64,000 nucleotides of DNA from Algoriphagus resistens (GTDB lineage: Bacteria; Bacteroidota; Bacteroidia; Cytophagales; Cyclobacteriaceae): contig NZ_LMXN01000015.1 of NCBI RefSeq assembly GCF_001442615.1, positions 62,001-126,000 of the forward strand. Direction: 5' to 3'. Positions 1 through 9,525 of this stretch are shown here, piece by piece. Under the pieces are notes generated by a model. That model made no database searches, was not told where the DNA came from, and saw nothing but the letters and a program-made list of their open reading frames with translations. Positions within the stretch are counted from its first letter, which is position 1. Each line of letters begins with the position of its first letter. The position numbers and the translations under genes are program-made.

Positions 1-939
1 TCTAATTCCCACTTCTTTAGATCGCCTATCACTTTGAGCAGTACTCAGATTCACGAAATTGATGGCAGCGATGAGCAAGACTATAATGGAAACTATCCCA
101 AACATCCAGATCATTTCAATTTTGCCACCAACAGACTTCCCATTTTCAAACTTCGAATACAGATGCAGGTTCCTAATTGGAAAAAGGAAATCAGAAACTT
201 CATCCATTTCTGAATTTTTCGCCGTGAAGTCTATAAACTTTTCATTAAATGAAGCAAGGTCTGTCCCTTTAGTTAACATAGTAAAAGTGCGGTGAGAATT
301 ATTCCCCCAGGAGTCACCCACCCAGCCCAATACTTTCAGCTTCTCAAAAGGTAAAAATGCCGTAAAAGGGAAGTCTGTGTTTTTAGGCAAATCTTTAATA
401 ATGGCCTTGACTTCAAAGTCCATTTGCTTTTCCACTGTGACGGTTTTACCCATAGCCGGAGCAACCCCAAATAGCTTTTTTGCCACAGACTCTGTCAACA
501 CAATATTTCCCGGCTCTGTCAATGAAGCTACAGGATCACCTTCCAATGCTTCGAAACTAAACATCTTAAAAAAGCCCGGATCGGTAAAAGTGGTTTCTTC
601 GTAAAAATTATTTTCTCCTACCGTTAAGAGTTGCTCACCCCATTCTGTGATTCTCGCTACCTCTTCCACCTCCGGAAACTGCTCTTTCATAGCAGGTGCG
701 TAGGGTGCAGGGGTATAATCCCAGGTGAACACCTCACCTTGCATTTCAGCGTTTCTCCAGTTCGCATAGACTCGATCCGAATTCTCGTGAAAGCGGTCAA
801 CAGACATCTCGAATTGTACCCAAATAAGAATCAATATCGAGGCAGCCATACCGATTCCCAGTCCGGCTATATTGATAAATGCATATCCCTTACTTCTGGT
901 GATATTTCTCCAGGCGATTTTAAGGTAGTTTTTCCACAT
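1..939 (-). CDS. FtsX/MacB-type ABC transporter permease (5' part, runs off the left edge)
   Basis: The first 313 codons of a permease that continues beyond the window. The ATG is at 937-939 and the reading frame is open to base 1. The protein begins MWKNYLKIAWRN, has a first membrane helix at about residues 20-42, then a periplasmic MacB_PCD-like domain. It reaches the second helix, which is followed by the start of the FtsX signature (KEVGIR at the edge). The segment before the second helix carries GKSVGGKI. This V-x-G-x-I pattern is shared with the permeases at 5375-7738 and 16403-18763, so I assign it to the same subtype (B). Family knowledge: such proteins work with a separate LolD/MacB-like ATPase in lipoprotein, peptide or antibiotic handling or in mechanotransmission. 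The substrate is unknown. Confidence 0.9.
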   Translation of the reverse strand, partial: MWKNYLKIAWRNITRSKGYAFINIAGLGIGMAASILILIWVQFEMSVDRFHENSDRVYANWRNAEMQGEVFTWDYTPAPYAPAMKEQFPEVEEVARITEWGEQLLTVGENNFYEETTFTDPGFFKMFSFEALEGDPVASLTEPGNIVLTESVAKKLFGVAPAMGKTVTVEKQMDFEVKAIIKDLPKNTDFPFTAFLPFEKLKVLGWVGDSWGNNSHRTFTMLTKGTDLASFNEKFIDFTAKNSEMDEVSDFLFPIRNLHLYSKFENGKSVGGKIEMIWMFGIVSIIVLLIAAINFVNLSTAQSDRRSKEVGIR

Positions 940-1333
940 GGTAGATAATTCTAGGTTGTTCTTAATTCTAGCACTTCATCATTCAGTGTTCATCATTCAA
1001 CATTCAATTTCGCTTGTTGTCAGTTTCGTGTTATCAGGTTGTCGTTGTTAGCCGGCTCTTGTCTTCCGGACCCTTTAATTCCACTTTTATGCCATAAAGA
1101 AAGGCGCAAAACAATTCCCAAAGCTGTAAAAAGTTTAATCACGGAATAACTTCCGAACATTTTTGTCCGACTGCGGTCAATACTTAAGGTTTTCGAAACC
1201 ACAAAGGGTTGGGTTTTTCAACAAGGGTTGTAGCATCTTCCTTCTTTGGAAAAGTTTCAGTTAGTTTCTACAGCTATACTACCCCAGCAAATCATGTTAG
1301 ATTTCCCCAAACTCTTCCAAAAGGCTCAGGTGT
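940..1333. other. Intergenic gap between two permeases, no gene seen
   Basis: A 394-base spacer. Near 975-1010 it has short CATTCA/CATCATTCA-like direct repeats (cattcatcattc type). Nothing in it looks coding; the one short minus-strand frame (1020-1202) has no recognisable protein character. I see no clear promoter or terminator. Confidence 0.5.
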
Positions 1334-3754
1334 CTATTCACTTTTCAGACTCTTCACAGGATTCACAATAGCAGCAACTATCGCCTGATAGCTCACCGTA
1401 ATCAATGCGATGACAAGAGTAAAGACTCCCGCAATTAAAAACACTGACACACCAAGCTCAATTTTGAATGCAAAGGAATCCAGCCAACCGTCCATCGCAA
1501 ACCAGGCAATTGGTGTAGCCAAGAGAAATGCGGTTCCAACCAGCTTGGCAAAATTGATGGACAAAAGCAGGACGATACTTCCTACTGATGCTCCCAGAAC
1601 TTTACGGACACCGATTTCCTTGGTTCTCAAAAAAGCAGTATAGGAAGCCAGCCCAAACAACCCAATACATGCAATCAAGATCGCAAGCATGGAAAACACC
1701 CCCAAAATCTTGCTTGAAGTTTGCTCATTTTTGTATAACTCCGCCATACTATTATCCAAAAAGTAATACGATAAAGGAACTCCATCAGCCTGTGCTGCCC
1801 ATTTTTCTGCCAATGATTGCACCACTTCACCCTGTCGGTCCGATGCATATCTGATCGCCAAAAAATTGGTGAAACCAGCTGGGTTTTTGGTGTTGAAAAT
1901 AGCTAAAGGTGTCACCTTGCTGTGCAATGATTCGAAATTAAAATCCTCAACTACTCCTATCACAGTAAGCTTCGTAGTTACATTTTCCCCGCCAATGGCA
2001 TTGGTAGTGGTGAGATACTGGCCCAGCGGATTTTCATTTCCAAAAAACACTTTCACCGCTGCCTCATTTAAAATTAAAGAAAGTGAATCATTAAAGGCTT
2101 CATCAAAAACCCGCCCCATCTTTGGATTCAGCCCGATTGTTGGGAATAAACCTGCGTCGGCGGCAAACCCCTTGGTAGTCAACACATCCCCTCCTCCTGG
2201 CTTGGTAAACTGCACGCCGAATGTTCCTTGACCGGGCACAGTACTCGTCTTTCCAGTGGAAATTACCCCTGGTAAATTTTCTATCTCTTGCTTCAGCGCA
2301 TCATGATTTGCCTGTCTCCCAAACCTCCGAAGGACAAGCACATTCTCTTTGTCAAAACCAAGACTGGTGGATTGAAGAAAGTGGAGTTGGTCATTGATAA
2401 TCAAAGTCCCTGAAATCAATACTATCGCAATTCCAAATTGAAATACTACCAGTCCATTGCGCAGCCAATTGCCCTTACCGGTTTGCAATTTCCCTTTGAG
2501 AATGCTTATGGTATTGAATCTTGAAACACGGAAAGCTGGATAATTTCCCGCCAAAAGCCCTACCAGCAGTCCAAAAACCAGCAACAGTGGGATAGAAGTG
2601 ATCATCGCCTGAAAGTCAAATACCAAGTCCTTTTGTGCCAGATTATTGAAATAAGGAACTGCTAAACTCACCAAAATAATCCCCAACAGCAGACTAGTGA
2701 AAGTCAGCAATATAGCCTCCATTAGAAACTGGGTAATGATTTGGCCCCTGCCGGAGCCCATCGCTTTTCTAACGCCCACTTCTTTTGCCCTGTCTGCCGA
2801 TCTAGCTGTCGCCAGATTGATGAAATTAATACAAGCCAAGACTAGGATAAAAATTGCAATGGAAATAAAAATATAGACATATAGATAATTCCCATTTGCC
2901 CGCATTTCAGCTTCCAGATTGGAATGAAGATGAATATCAGCCAGAGGCTGAAGGAAATAATGATAGCCATTTCCGGTAGCGGTATAATCAGCATAGCTTA
3001 CTCCCAAATTCCGCTCTATTTCTCCTGAAGCATATTTGTCTACTAATTCTGGGATCTCTGCCTCCACTGCGTCAGGACTCACATTTGGATCTAATTTCAG
3101 GTAAGTATATGCTGAGAAAGAAGTATAATTAGCCTGATTTACGAAGGGATGGGAAGCAGTAGAAAATAGATAATCTACCATCATATGCGTATTCTCCTGA
3201 AGATCTCTCATCACTGCAGTGACCTCATATTCACCCTGCCCCTGCTTGATCGTTTTTCCAATTGCTGTACCTCCTTTGAAAATCCTATCGGCCACAGATT
3301 CAGAAATCACCACTGTATTCGGTTCTGTCAACGCTGTTTTCTGATTTCCCTTAACCAGTTCAAAATCGAATACTTCAAAGAAATTAGAATCAGCAGCAGC
3401 TAAAAAATCCTCCTCAAACAATTCCTCCTCGTAAGACACTATATTGCCAGTACCATAATAAAACAGACGGGTAGCAGCTTCCACGCCTTTTACTTCCTTT
3501 TGGAAAGTTTCTGAATAGCTATGTGGAATGATTGCATAGAAACTCACATGATCAGGATAGACCCGCTGCAGTGCCACGCGGTAGATATTTTCATGATCCG
3601 GGATAAACTTATCATAAGACAGTTCATCTTTTACATGGAGCATAATCAATATGCAGCTCAGAAATCCTAACGTCAACCCCAACACATTGATACTGGAGTA
3701 AACCTTATTTTTCTTGAGGTTTCTTATTGCAATTTTTAAATAGTTCTTCCACAT
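1334..3754 (-). CDS. FtsX/MacB-type ABC transporter permease, subtype A
   Basis: An 806-residue inner-membrane permease with two tandem MacB_PCD plus FtsX units. The first helix is at about residues 20-42, followed by a periplasmic domain. The first FtsX signature (KEVGVRKAMGSG) is near residue 325 and the second (KEIGVRKVLGAS) near 715. The protein ends NPVKSLKSE, a tail shared by all four complete permeases here. The stretch before the second helix reads QPLADIHLHS, the mark of subtype A, also found in the 817-residue permease at 13609-16062. There is no nucleotide-binding domain, so it must borrow an ATPase; the only one visible is at 18950-19645. The NamZ gene lies just upstream in the same orientation. 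The substrate is unknown. Confidence 0.93.
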   Translation of the reverse strand: MWKNYLKIAIRNLKKNKVYSSINVLGLTLGFLSCILIMLHVKDELSYDKFIPDHENIYRVALQRVYPDHVSFYAIIPHSYSETFQKEVKGVEAATRLFYYGTGNIVSYEEELFEEDFLAAADSNFFEVFDFELVKGNQKTALTEPNTVVISESVADRIFKGGTAIGKTIKQGQGEYEVTAVMRDLQENTHMMVDYLFSTASHPFVNQANYTSFSAYTYLKLDPNVSPDAVEAEIPELVDKYASGEIERNLGVSYADYTATGNGYHYFLQPLADIHLHSNLEAEMRANGNYLYVYIFISIAIFILVLACINFINLATARSADRAKEVGVRKAMGSGRGQIITQFLMEAILLTFTSLLLGIILVSLAVPYFNNLAQKDLVFDFQAMITSIPLLLVFGLLVGLLAGNYPAFRVSRFNTISILKGKLQTGKGNWLRNGLVVFQFGIAIVLISGTLIINDQLHFLQSTSLGFDKENVLVLRRFGRQANHDALKQEIENLPGVISTGKTSTVPGQGTFGVQFTKPGGGDVLTTKGFAADAGLFPTIGLNPKMGRVFDEAFNDSLSLILNEAAVKVFFGNENPLGQYLTTTNAIGGENVTTKLTVIGVVEDFNFESLHSKVTPLAIFNTKNPAGFTNFLAIRYASDRQGEVVQSLAEKWAAQADGVPLSYYFLDNSMAELYKNEQTSSKILGVFSMLAILIACIGLFGLASYTAFLRTKEIGVRKVLGASVGSIVLLLSINFAKLVGTAFLLATPIAWFAMDGWLDSFAFKIELGVSVFLIAGVFTLVIALITVSYQAIVAAIVNPVKSLKSE

Positions 3755-3841
3755 TTTTCACTGATTTAAAAATTGAAATAGTTCAATTAATTGCCCGCTT
3801 TGGCAGATTTGATAATTGGTTTAATTCGAATTCCAATTAAG

Positions 3842-3873
3842 TAATACCTTTGATCTTTACGCACAAGGTATTA
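3842..3873 (-). terminator. Stem-loop between the NamZ gene and the permease
   Basis: A perfect 9-base inverted repeat (TAATACCTT / AAGGTATTA) with a 14-base loop lies 32 bases after the NamZ stop codon and 88 bases before the next permease start. No T-run follows it on the minus strand, so it may be an mRNA processing or attenuation structure rather than a full terminator. Confidence 0.35.
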
Positions 3874-3904
3874 TAATACATTGCAAACGACCATTGAAGG
3901 CCTC

Positions 3905-5119
3905 TTAAGGATAAAGCAAATACTTCAAACGCATTTCCTTATACGCAGAAAGCTCAGGTTCCCAGCCAGCTCTAATAACTTCCATAGGGACATCATCGAT
4001 GATTTGCTGTCTGAAATCTCCTCGCCCAATTTGGATTTCTATATTGTTCATCTGGTTGCTAAACTTAGACTCAAAAAACTTCTCCTTTTCCGGGCTGGCT
4101 TTGTAGAGTTCGCGTATCCACTCAAAATTAATCTGCCCGCTCTTTCTCAATAGCTCGGTGTCGTATTCACGCAAATCAATTCCATAGCATACTTCGTCCA
4201 TGAAAATAGGTGTTTCGGCCATTCCTTTTATACCTGTTGGCTTAAAGCTGAAATCATAAATACCCTTATAAGCTGGGCTGCCTAATACCGTAAATGGAAA
4301 ATAGGTTCCCCTGCCATGGTTTATGTAGACACCCTCAAACATGCACAAACTTGGGTAAAGCAGCACCGACTGTGGGGTATTCAGATTTGGCGATGGGGCA
4401 ACAGGCAAAACATAGGGCATATCGTGTGCATAATTCGCTACTGGAATTACTTGGATGTCTGCCTTTACCTGATTTGTCAGCCAGCCCTCTCCATTTGCCA
4501 TCATCGCAAACTCTCCTACTGTAAGCCCGTGAGACATCGGAATCGGGAACATACCAATACCCGATTTGTACTTCATATCCAGCACCGGACCGTCGATTAA
4601 ATAGCCATTGGGGTTTGGTCTGTCCAGGATCAACAAGGGTTTGCTGTTTGCTTCGCAAGCCTCCATCAAACGAGCCAAGGCATTGATATTGGTATAAAAC
4701 CTCACGCCAACATCCTGAAGATCATAGATCAAAATATCCACATCCGCCAGATCGGCTGCACTCGGCTTATTCTTCTTGCCATAAAGCGATATGATTGGGA
4801 TGCCTGTCTGCTCATCTATTGCATCACTTATCTTGGCACCTGCACTGGCATTTCCCCTAAAACCATGTTCCGGCCCAAAGACTTTTACTATGTTGATTCC
4901 CAATTTTTGCAGGCTATCCACCAGATGCGTTTTGCCAATGATAGAGGTTTGATTGGCCAGAATAGCGACCCTTTTTCCTTCAATTAAATGCAGGTACAAA
5001 TCAGTTTGCTCTGCCCCTGTTTTAATTTCTTGTACAGGTTCTTCAGTTTGGTTTGCAGCAAGTTTTGTAGTGCAAAAGCAAAGAAGCATGCTTAGCGTCA
5101 AAAGTAAAGTGGATTTCAT
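3905..5119 (-). CDS. namZ: Exo-beta-N-acetylmuramidase NamZ-like protein (DUF1343)
   Basis: A 404-residue exported protein of the DUF1343/NamZ family. Characterised members remove terminal N-acetylmuramic acid from peptidoglycan fragments during cell-wall recycling. Residues 1-22 form a signal peptide (MKSTLLLTLSMLLCFCTT); the cysteines near residues 14-16 could act as a weak lipobox. The conserved N-terminal motif FGPEHGFRG spans residues 81-89, with a candidate catalytic glutamate at 84. Further family-type segments follow: DLQDVGVRFYT and LDRPNPNG in the first half, HGRGTYFPF and VLGSPAYKG later. The length fits the family. The gene lies inside the permease array in the same orientation, 150 bases upstream of the 806-residue permease, so co-expression is plausible. 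Whether it shares a function with the transporter is inference. Confidence 0.88.
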   Translation of the reverse strand: MKSTLLLTLSMLLCFCTTKLAANQTEEPVQEIKTGAEQTDLYLHLIEGKRVAILANQTSIIGKTHLVDSLQKLGINIVKVFGPEHGFRGNASAGAKISDAIDEQTGIPIISLYGKKNKPSAADLADVDILIYDLQDVGVRFYTNINALARLMEACEANSKPLLILDRPNPNGYLIDGPVLDMKYKSGIGMFPIPMSHGLTVGEFAMMANGEGWLTNQVKADIQVIPVANYAHDMPYVLPVAPSPNLNTPQSVLLYPSLCMFEGVYINHGRGTYFPFTVLGSPAYKGIYDFSFKPTGIKGMAETPIFMDEVCYGIDLREYDTELLRKSGQINFEWIRELYKASPEKEKFFESKFSNQMNNIEIQIGRGDFRQQIIDDVPMEVIRAGWEPELSAYKEMRLKYLLYP

Positions 5120-5160
5120 CTTTATTGGGAAAGTAAGTTTCAGGTTTTTTAAAAATACAT

Positions 5161-5344
5161 CATTGCGAGGAACGAAGCAATCCCGATTATTCTGCCTTGG
5201 TCTGTGTCTTCAAAGACCACTATTATTTCGGTTTGTGAGACAGACCGAGGTGACCAATCCTATCTTGGGCAAAAGATTTTTTGCCCATACGAAAAACCCT
5301 TCTACAACCAGATTGCCACGCCTCGTTCCTTGTCCCGCAATGAC
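5161..5344. repeat. REP-like intergenic element bounded by inverted repeats
   Basis: The left end CATTGCGAGGAACGAAGCAATC is matched in inverted orientation by the right end (GATTGC...TCGTTCCT...CGCAATG, with two short insertions). Inside is a second inverted pair, GGTCTGT...ACAGACC, then GAGGTGACCAATCC. Diverged relatives of the inner part lie at 13478-13590 and 18835-18928, and of the outer part at 16132-16178. All sit in gaps next to permease genes. The element looks like a non-autonomous mobile repeat or BIME-type unit; no transposase is visible. Confidence 0.6.
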
Positions 5345-5374
5345 GGTAAACGAAATCCCAAATCCGAAATCACC

Positions 5375-7738
5375 TCATTCACTTTTAATTGCCTTCACAG
5401 GATTGGAATTGGCAGCTTTCAACGATTGAATGGTCACCGTCAGAAGAGCAACTCCCATGATCGTGGCAGCGGCTAAGGGTATAAACCACCACTCAAAACT
5501 GATCTTGTATTGGTAGCCATTCAGCCAGTCCTGCATCACCCAGAATGCCAGCCCCGAGCCGATGACAATCGACAGGAATACAATGAGGATAAATTCCCTA
5601 TTGATTACCTGAAGAATAGATAAGGTGGAAGCTCCCAACACTTTTCGGATCCCGATTTCCTTTGTCTTTTGCTCTGCGATATGGGCTGATAAGCCTAACA
5701 GACCCAAACAGGAAATGATGATGGTCAAAATGCTGAAGTATTGCGCCAAGTCTCTGAGGCGCACATCTTCCTGATATAGACGCGCATAATTTTCATCCAT
5801 AAAGCTGTATTCAAAAGGGAATTCAGGATTGAGGTTGGTAGCAACATTTTCCAAGTAAGCAATCGTCTCTTGGATTTGGTCAGTATTCACTTTTACATAC
5901 CCTTGCCAGGTATTGGCTGGATCTAACAGCAAAATAGCCGGAGCCACATTTTGTCTGAAGCTTTCGAAATGGAAATCTTTTACTACTCCGGTAATAGCTC
6001 TTTCTTCTTCCCACAACCTGAAAAACTCAGATCCTTCGTGGTCTTTTTGCATCAGCTCATAGGCAGCCTGATTTAATATGGCTCCCGAGGTAGAATCAGC
6101 CCCATTTATTCGATCAAAATCCCTCCCTTTCATCAACTCCAAGCCAGACGTTTTCAGAAAATCATAATCGACACGGATGATTTCAAAAAGGGCTGCATTT
6201 TCAGGGTCTTTTCCTTCCCAGGAAACTCCTCCCGAATTGGAGTTTCTCCCCAAAAAACCAAAGGAGGATCTGCTGACGGATTCTATATTTTCATTCTTTT
6301 CCAGTTCAGCTTTAAAGACATCAAAACTTTCTAAAAGCTTTCCTTCCAAAGGAATCTGAATCAGTTGATCCTTGGAATAGCCCAAATCCTGGTTCATCGC
6401 AAAACTAATCTGCTGATACACGACCAAAGTGGAAACAATCAGAATAGTTGCTAGAATAAACTGGAATAACACCAATCCTTTTCTGGCAATCACCACCCCT
6501 TTACTTGCTTTGGTAAAGGACCGAAATACCGAAACAACCTTGGTAGCTGACAGATAAAATGCAGGATAGCTTCCCGCTACAATCCCTGTAAAAAGAATAA
6601 TTGAAATGAGTTGCAGCCAAAAAGCCCCAGTCCCATAAGGCACATACATTTCTTTACCTGTCAGGTTATTGAATATGGGTAAAGTAGCCTCCACTAGGAG
6701 CACCGCGAAAATCGCTGAGAAAAACGTGATCAATAAAGACTCAGACATAAACTGCATGACCAGCGAACTCTTATCAGCCCCTGCCACTTTCCTTACGCCC
6801 ACTTCCTTGGCTCTTTTCTGGGATTTGGCAGTGCTGAGATTCATAAAGTTGATACAGGCAATAATCAGCACAAATAGGCCGATCATGGCAAAAAGCTTCA
6901 CATTTTTGATTCTACCTTCTACTTTTTGACCATCTTTCCAACTGCCATGTAGGTAATAATCTGCATATGGGTAAGCGAACAGACGAACGTTTGAATCTTC
7001 GTTTCTATCCTTGATATAATCCTCCATGCTTGCAGAAAACTTCTCTCCGTCTACCCCATCCCGTAGTCGTATGACAGTTCTTGGACCATTGTTCCCCCAT
7101 TCCTCCAGCCAGTCATTTTCCTCAAAAAAGACAGAATAGGGAAGCACAAAGTCGAATTGCATCGAAGAACTAGTCGGAAAGTCCTTCACCACACCCTGAA
7201 CGATGAAGTCTTTGGAATCTGTCCCACCTTTGATTTCTACATCCTCACCCACTACATCGGTTCTTCCAAAAAGCGAAATCGCCCCGCTTTCTGTCAAAAC
7301 CACATGGTTACTTTCAGTGAGCATGGAATTGAGATCTCCCTCCACCACTCCATAGTCGTAGATTTTCAGCAAATCAGGCATAGCATACAAGCCTTCCAGC
7401 TTGATACGCTTATCCTCCTGAATAAACAGCAAATTCTGCATCCAGGTATAGGTGGCGGCATATTCCACATCCGCCAAGGTTTCCTTCATGCTTTCAGCCA
7501 GGACACCTGGCGTAGAATTGGTCGTGAAAATATCCGCCCCATAGGATTGATGCTCCATCATCTGATAGACCCGCTCTACCTGAGGCAAGTCCTTATTGAC
7601 GTTCATCTCCGAACTCACCCAAAGTCCGATCAGAATTGCTGCCCAAAGCCCGAGTGACAACCCGAACAGATTAATGAAAAAGGTGAGTTTATGCTTTGCA
7701 AAACCTCTTAATGCAATTTTAAAGTAGTTCTTGATCAT
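5375..7738 (-). CDS. FtsX/MacB-type ABC transporter permease, subtype B
   Basis: A 787-residue permease with two MacB_PCD/FtsX units, starting MIKNYFKIALRGF and ending NPVKAIKSE. The FtsX signatures are KEVGVRKVAGAD near residue 313 and KEIGIRKVLGAS near 694. The stretch before the second helix holds GQKVEGRI, the subtype B pattern. The last periplasmic-to-membrane region (about residues 740-760, with WWFIPLAAATI) resembles that of the 786-residue permease and differs from the subtype A proteins. It has no ATPase domain. NamZ lies downstream after a 255-base gap that carries the REP-like element. The substrate is unknown. Confidence 0.93.
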   Translation of the reverse strand: MIKNYFKIALRGFAKHKLTFFINLFGLSLGLWAAILIGLWVSSEMNVNKDLPQVERVYQMMEHQSYGADIFTTNSTPGVLAESMKETLADVEYAATYTWMQNLLFIQEDKRIKLEGLYAMPDLLKIYDYGVVEGDLNSMLTESNHVVLTESGAISLFGRTDVVGEDVEIKGGTDSKDFIVQGVVKDFPTSSSMQFDFVLPYSVFFEENDWLEEWGNNGPRTVIRLRDGVDGEKFSASMEDYIKDRNEDSNVRLFAYPYADYYLHGSWKDGQKVEGRIKNVKLFAMIGLFVLIIACINFMNLSTAKSQKRAKEVGVRKVAGADKSSLVMQFMSESLLITFFSAIFAVLLVEATLPIFNNLTGKEMYVPYGTGAFWLQLISIILFTGIVAGSYPAFYLSATKVVSVFRSFTKASKGVVIARKGLVLFQFILATILIVSTLVVYQQISFAMNQDLGYSKDQLIQIPLEGKLLESFDVFKAELEKNENIESVSRSSFGFLGRNSNSGGVSWEGKDPENAALFEIIRVDYDFLKTSGLELMKGRDFDRINGADSTSGAILNQAAYELMQKDHEGSEFFRLWEEERAITGVVKDFHFESFRQNVAPAILLLDPANTWQGYVKVNTDQIQETIAYLENVATNLNPEFPFEYSFMDENYARLYQEDVRLRDLAQYFSILTIIISCLGLLGLSAHIAEQKTKEIGIRKVLGASTLSILQVINREFILIVFLSIVIGSGLAFWVMQDWLNGYQYKISFEWWFIPLAAATIMGVALLTVTIQSLKAANSNPVKAIKSE

Positions 7739-8152
7739 GGCTTCGGATTGGAAGATTGAAATATGGAAAATTGAAAAATTAGAGACAACCTTTCATATCT
7801 ATTTGATCCTTGGTTGGTGTTCTCAATTTTTTGTTCTAATTCTAATGCTAGATCTAATTAAATAGATGCATCTGGACAGCAACTAGTTGCATAGCCAATG
7901 CCAAAAGGATAAAAAAGGCCTTTAGTGAACGTATATGTGGATTTACCTGAATCCCTTTGTCCGACTTTATTGGTTTTTGGTCGCTTTCGGACGAAAAAAC
8001 AAAATCAGATGTGAGAAATCTTAAATCCACCTCCTGTGTTTATTATTTTTACTTTCTTATTTTAAAATTCTGGCTTCCGCTTTTAAGCTCCGGAACCCCG
8101 CCCGGCGTAGTCAATCAATTCTTCACTTTAGCTAGTATTGGTACGTTAACTA
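7739..8152. other. Intergenic gap at the left border of the array interruption
   Basis: A 414-base non-coding spacer between a permease start and the 429-residue protein stop. It begins with the short GATTGAAA/GGAAAATTGAAAA-like sequence also seen upstream of other permeases in this window. I see no convincing coding frame, RNA gene or terminator. Confidence 0.5.
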
Positions 8153-9442
8153 TTAAAATACTCCATCAAGCATCGCCATCAAATTCCTTCTCCTTTTGTA
8201 ATCCTTTTTTATACTGTTGGCTATTTCAACAGCTTTTATTGGGTTTACTTTAAAAATAGACTGTAGTAAATTGACAATTGATTCATAGTGGTGATCCCCT
8301 GTGTAGGGCAGTTCCTTATCGATCAGTTTGATGAAATACGCGGTGGCATCACCAGGATATTTTTCGCAATACTTTTTGAAAAAATGTAAAATAGATTGAT
8401 CATCCAATGTATTACTAGCCAGAACAAGTTGATGTGCCTCGTCAATCCTATCCTTTTCTATCAAATATTTCAGGTAAAAATGGTGACTCGCCGATTTGCC
8501 AATTTCCTCAAACTCTATTCTTTTGTCCGGGTAAAATTCGATTACCCTACCCAGTAGGGTATTGGTTTTATAAGTCTTCAAACCTGAAATCAAATCCTCA
8601 AAAATAGGCTTGCCTCCAGCGTTTTTTAAATAAACCAACTTTAGAAAAAGGTCTTCAGTAAATACCCAAGGATTGGAATTTGCATCCCTCAAAGCTTCAA
8701 GATATTGGATGGCTGTTTCAGGTTTTTGGAGTTGTACCAAGGTGTCCACCAATTCTAGGCAGAGACTTTTATCCGAATGATAGATTTTCTCCAGGATATA
8801 TGCCCTTTCCTCAAGGTTCAGTATATCCCTCAGGAACCTGTAATAGTGTGCATGATTAGGTTTATCTTCCCTGCTAAGGGACTTGAGAAACACCTCCTTC
8901 ATCAATGGCTTTTCCGAATCCTTATAGATCAGATGAAGCTCGTTCCCAAAATTGGAAAATGTTGAATAACCAGAGGATTCCAATTCCTTTTCAACTTTTT
9001 CTACAAATTCTATTTTTTGCCCAAACGGCAGGATAAGGATATATCTCTGAATCACTGCTAAAAAAGTATCACCTTCAAAATATTCCTCAGGATAATCGCG
9101 ATAAAGCATGCCGTCATCCTGGACTTCCTCGATTTTCTGGATGCAAAAAAGAAATAATTTTCCCGTTTCTACAGGAAACCGATCCCATAAACCTGAGAGC
9201 CTTTCGGATAAACCTTCCAGACTGGCTTCAAATTCATAAGGCTCGTATAATAAATTTCTGTCATCAAACAGGCCCTTTATATCTTTGGCTATGCGATCAA
9301 AGGCTGTCCTTGCCTTATCAACATCAAGGTGTTGATTGCTCACTTCTTCCCTAAAACTGTTCGGGGCAAACTTTAGAACTAATTCTACTAGTTTTTCTTG
9401 GGGTAGATTTTTTACAAAGGTGGTAAAATCAAATTCAGGCAT
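8153..9442 (-). CDS. Helical-repeat protein, possibly related to the C-terminal part of SWIM zinc-finger proteins
   Basis: A 429-residue, soluble, leucine- and charge-rich protein with no signal peptide or membrane helix. It starts PEFDFTTFVKNLPQEKLVELVLKFA, which resembles the region after the SWIM finger in SWIM-family proteins (LPxEKLVELLLELA type). The rest reads as antiparallel helical pairs, for example AIQYLEALRDANSN and IDEAHQLVLASNTLD, suggesting a TPR/HEAT-like solenoid. No CxCx(n)CxH SWIM motif is present. The next gene upstream (83-base gap, same strand) encodes a protein of similar build, so the two are probably a tandem pair. No enzyme motif was seen; function unknown. The family link is from memory of the pattern. 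Confidence 0.7.
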   Translation of the reverse strand: MPEFDFTTFVKNLPQEKLVELVLKFAPNSFREEVSNQHLDVDKARTAFDRIAKDIKGLFDDRNLLYEPYEFEASLEGLSERLSGLWDRFPVETGKLFLFCIQKIEEVQDDGMLYRDYPEEYFEGDTFLAVIQRYILILPFGQKIEFVEKVEKELESSGYSTFSNFGNELHLIYKDSEKPLMKEVFLKSLSREDKPNHAHYYRFLRDILNLEERAYILEKIYHSDKSLCLELVDTLVQLQKPETAIQYLEALRDANSNPWVFTEDLFLKLVYLKNAGGKPIFEDLISGLKTYKTNTLLGRVIEFYPDKRIEFEEIGKSASHHFYLKYLIEKDRIDEAHQLVLASNTLDDQSILHFFKKYCEKYPGDATAYFIKLIDKELPYTGDHHYESIVNLLQSIFKVNPIKAVEIANSIKKDYKRRRNLMAMLDGVF

Positions 9443-9525
9443 AAGCTATCGTATGAGGGATTCTGGTAATTTTGAATTTTGTCAATTATAAAATTCTACT
9501 TTAAACAGGCTCTGCAAAATCTTGG

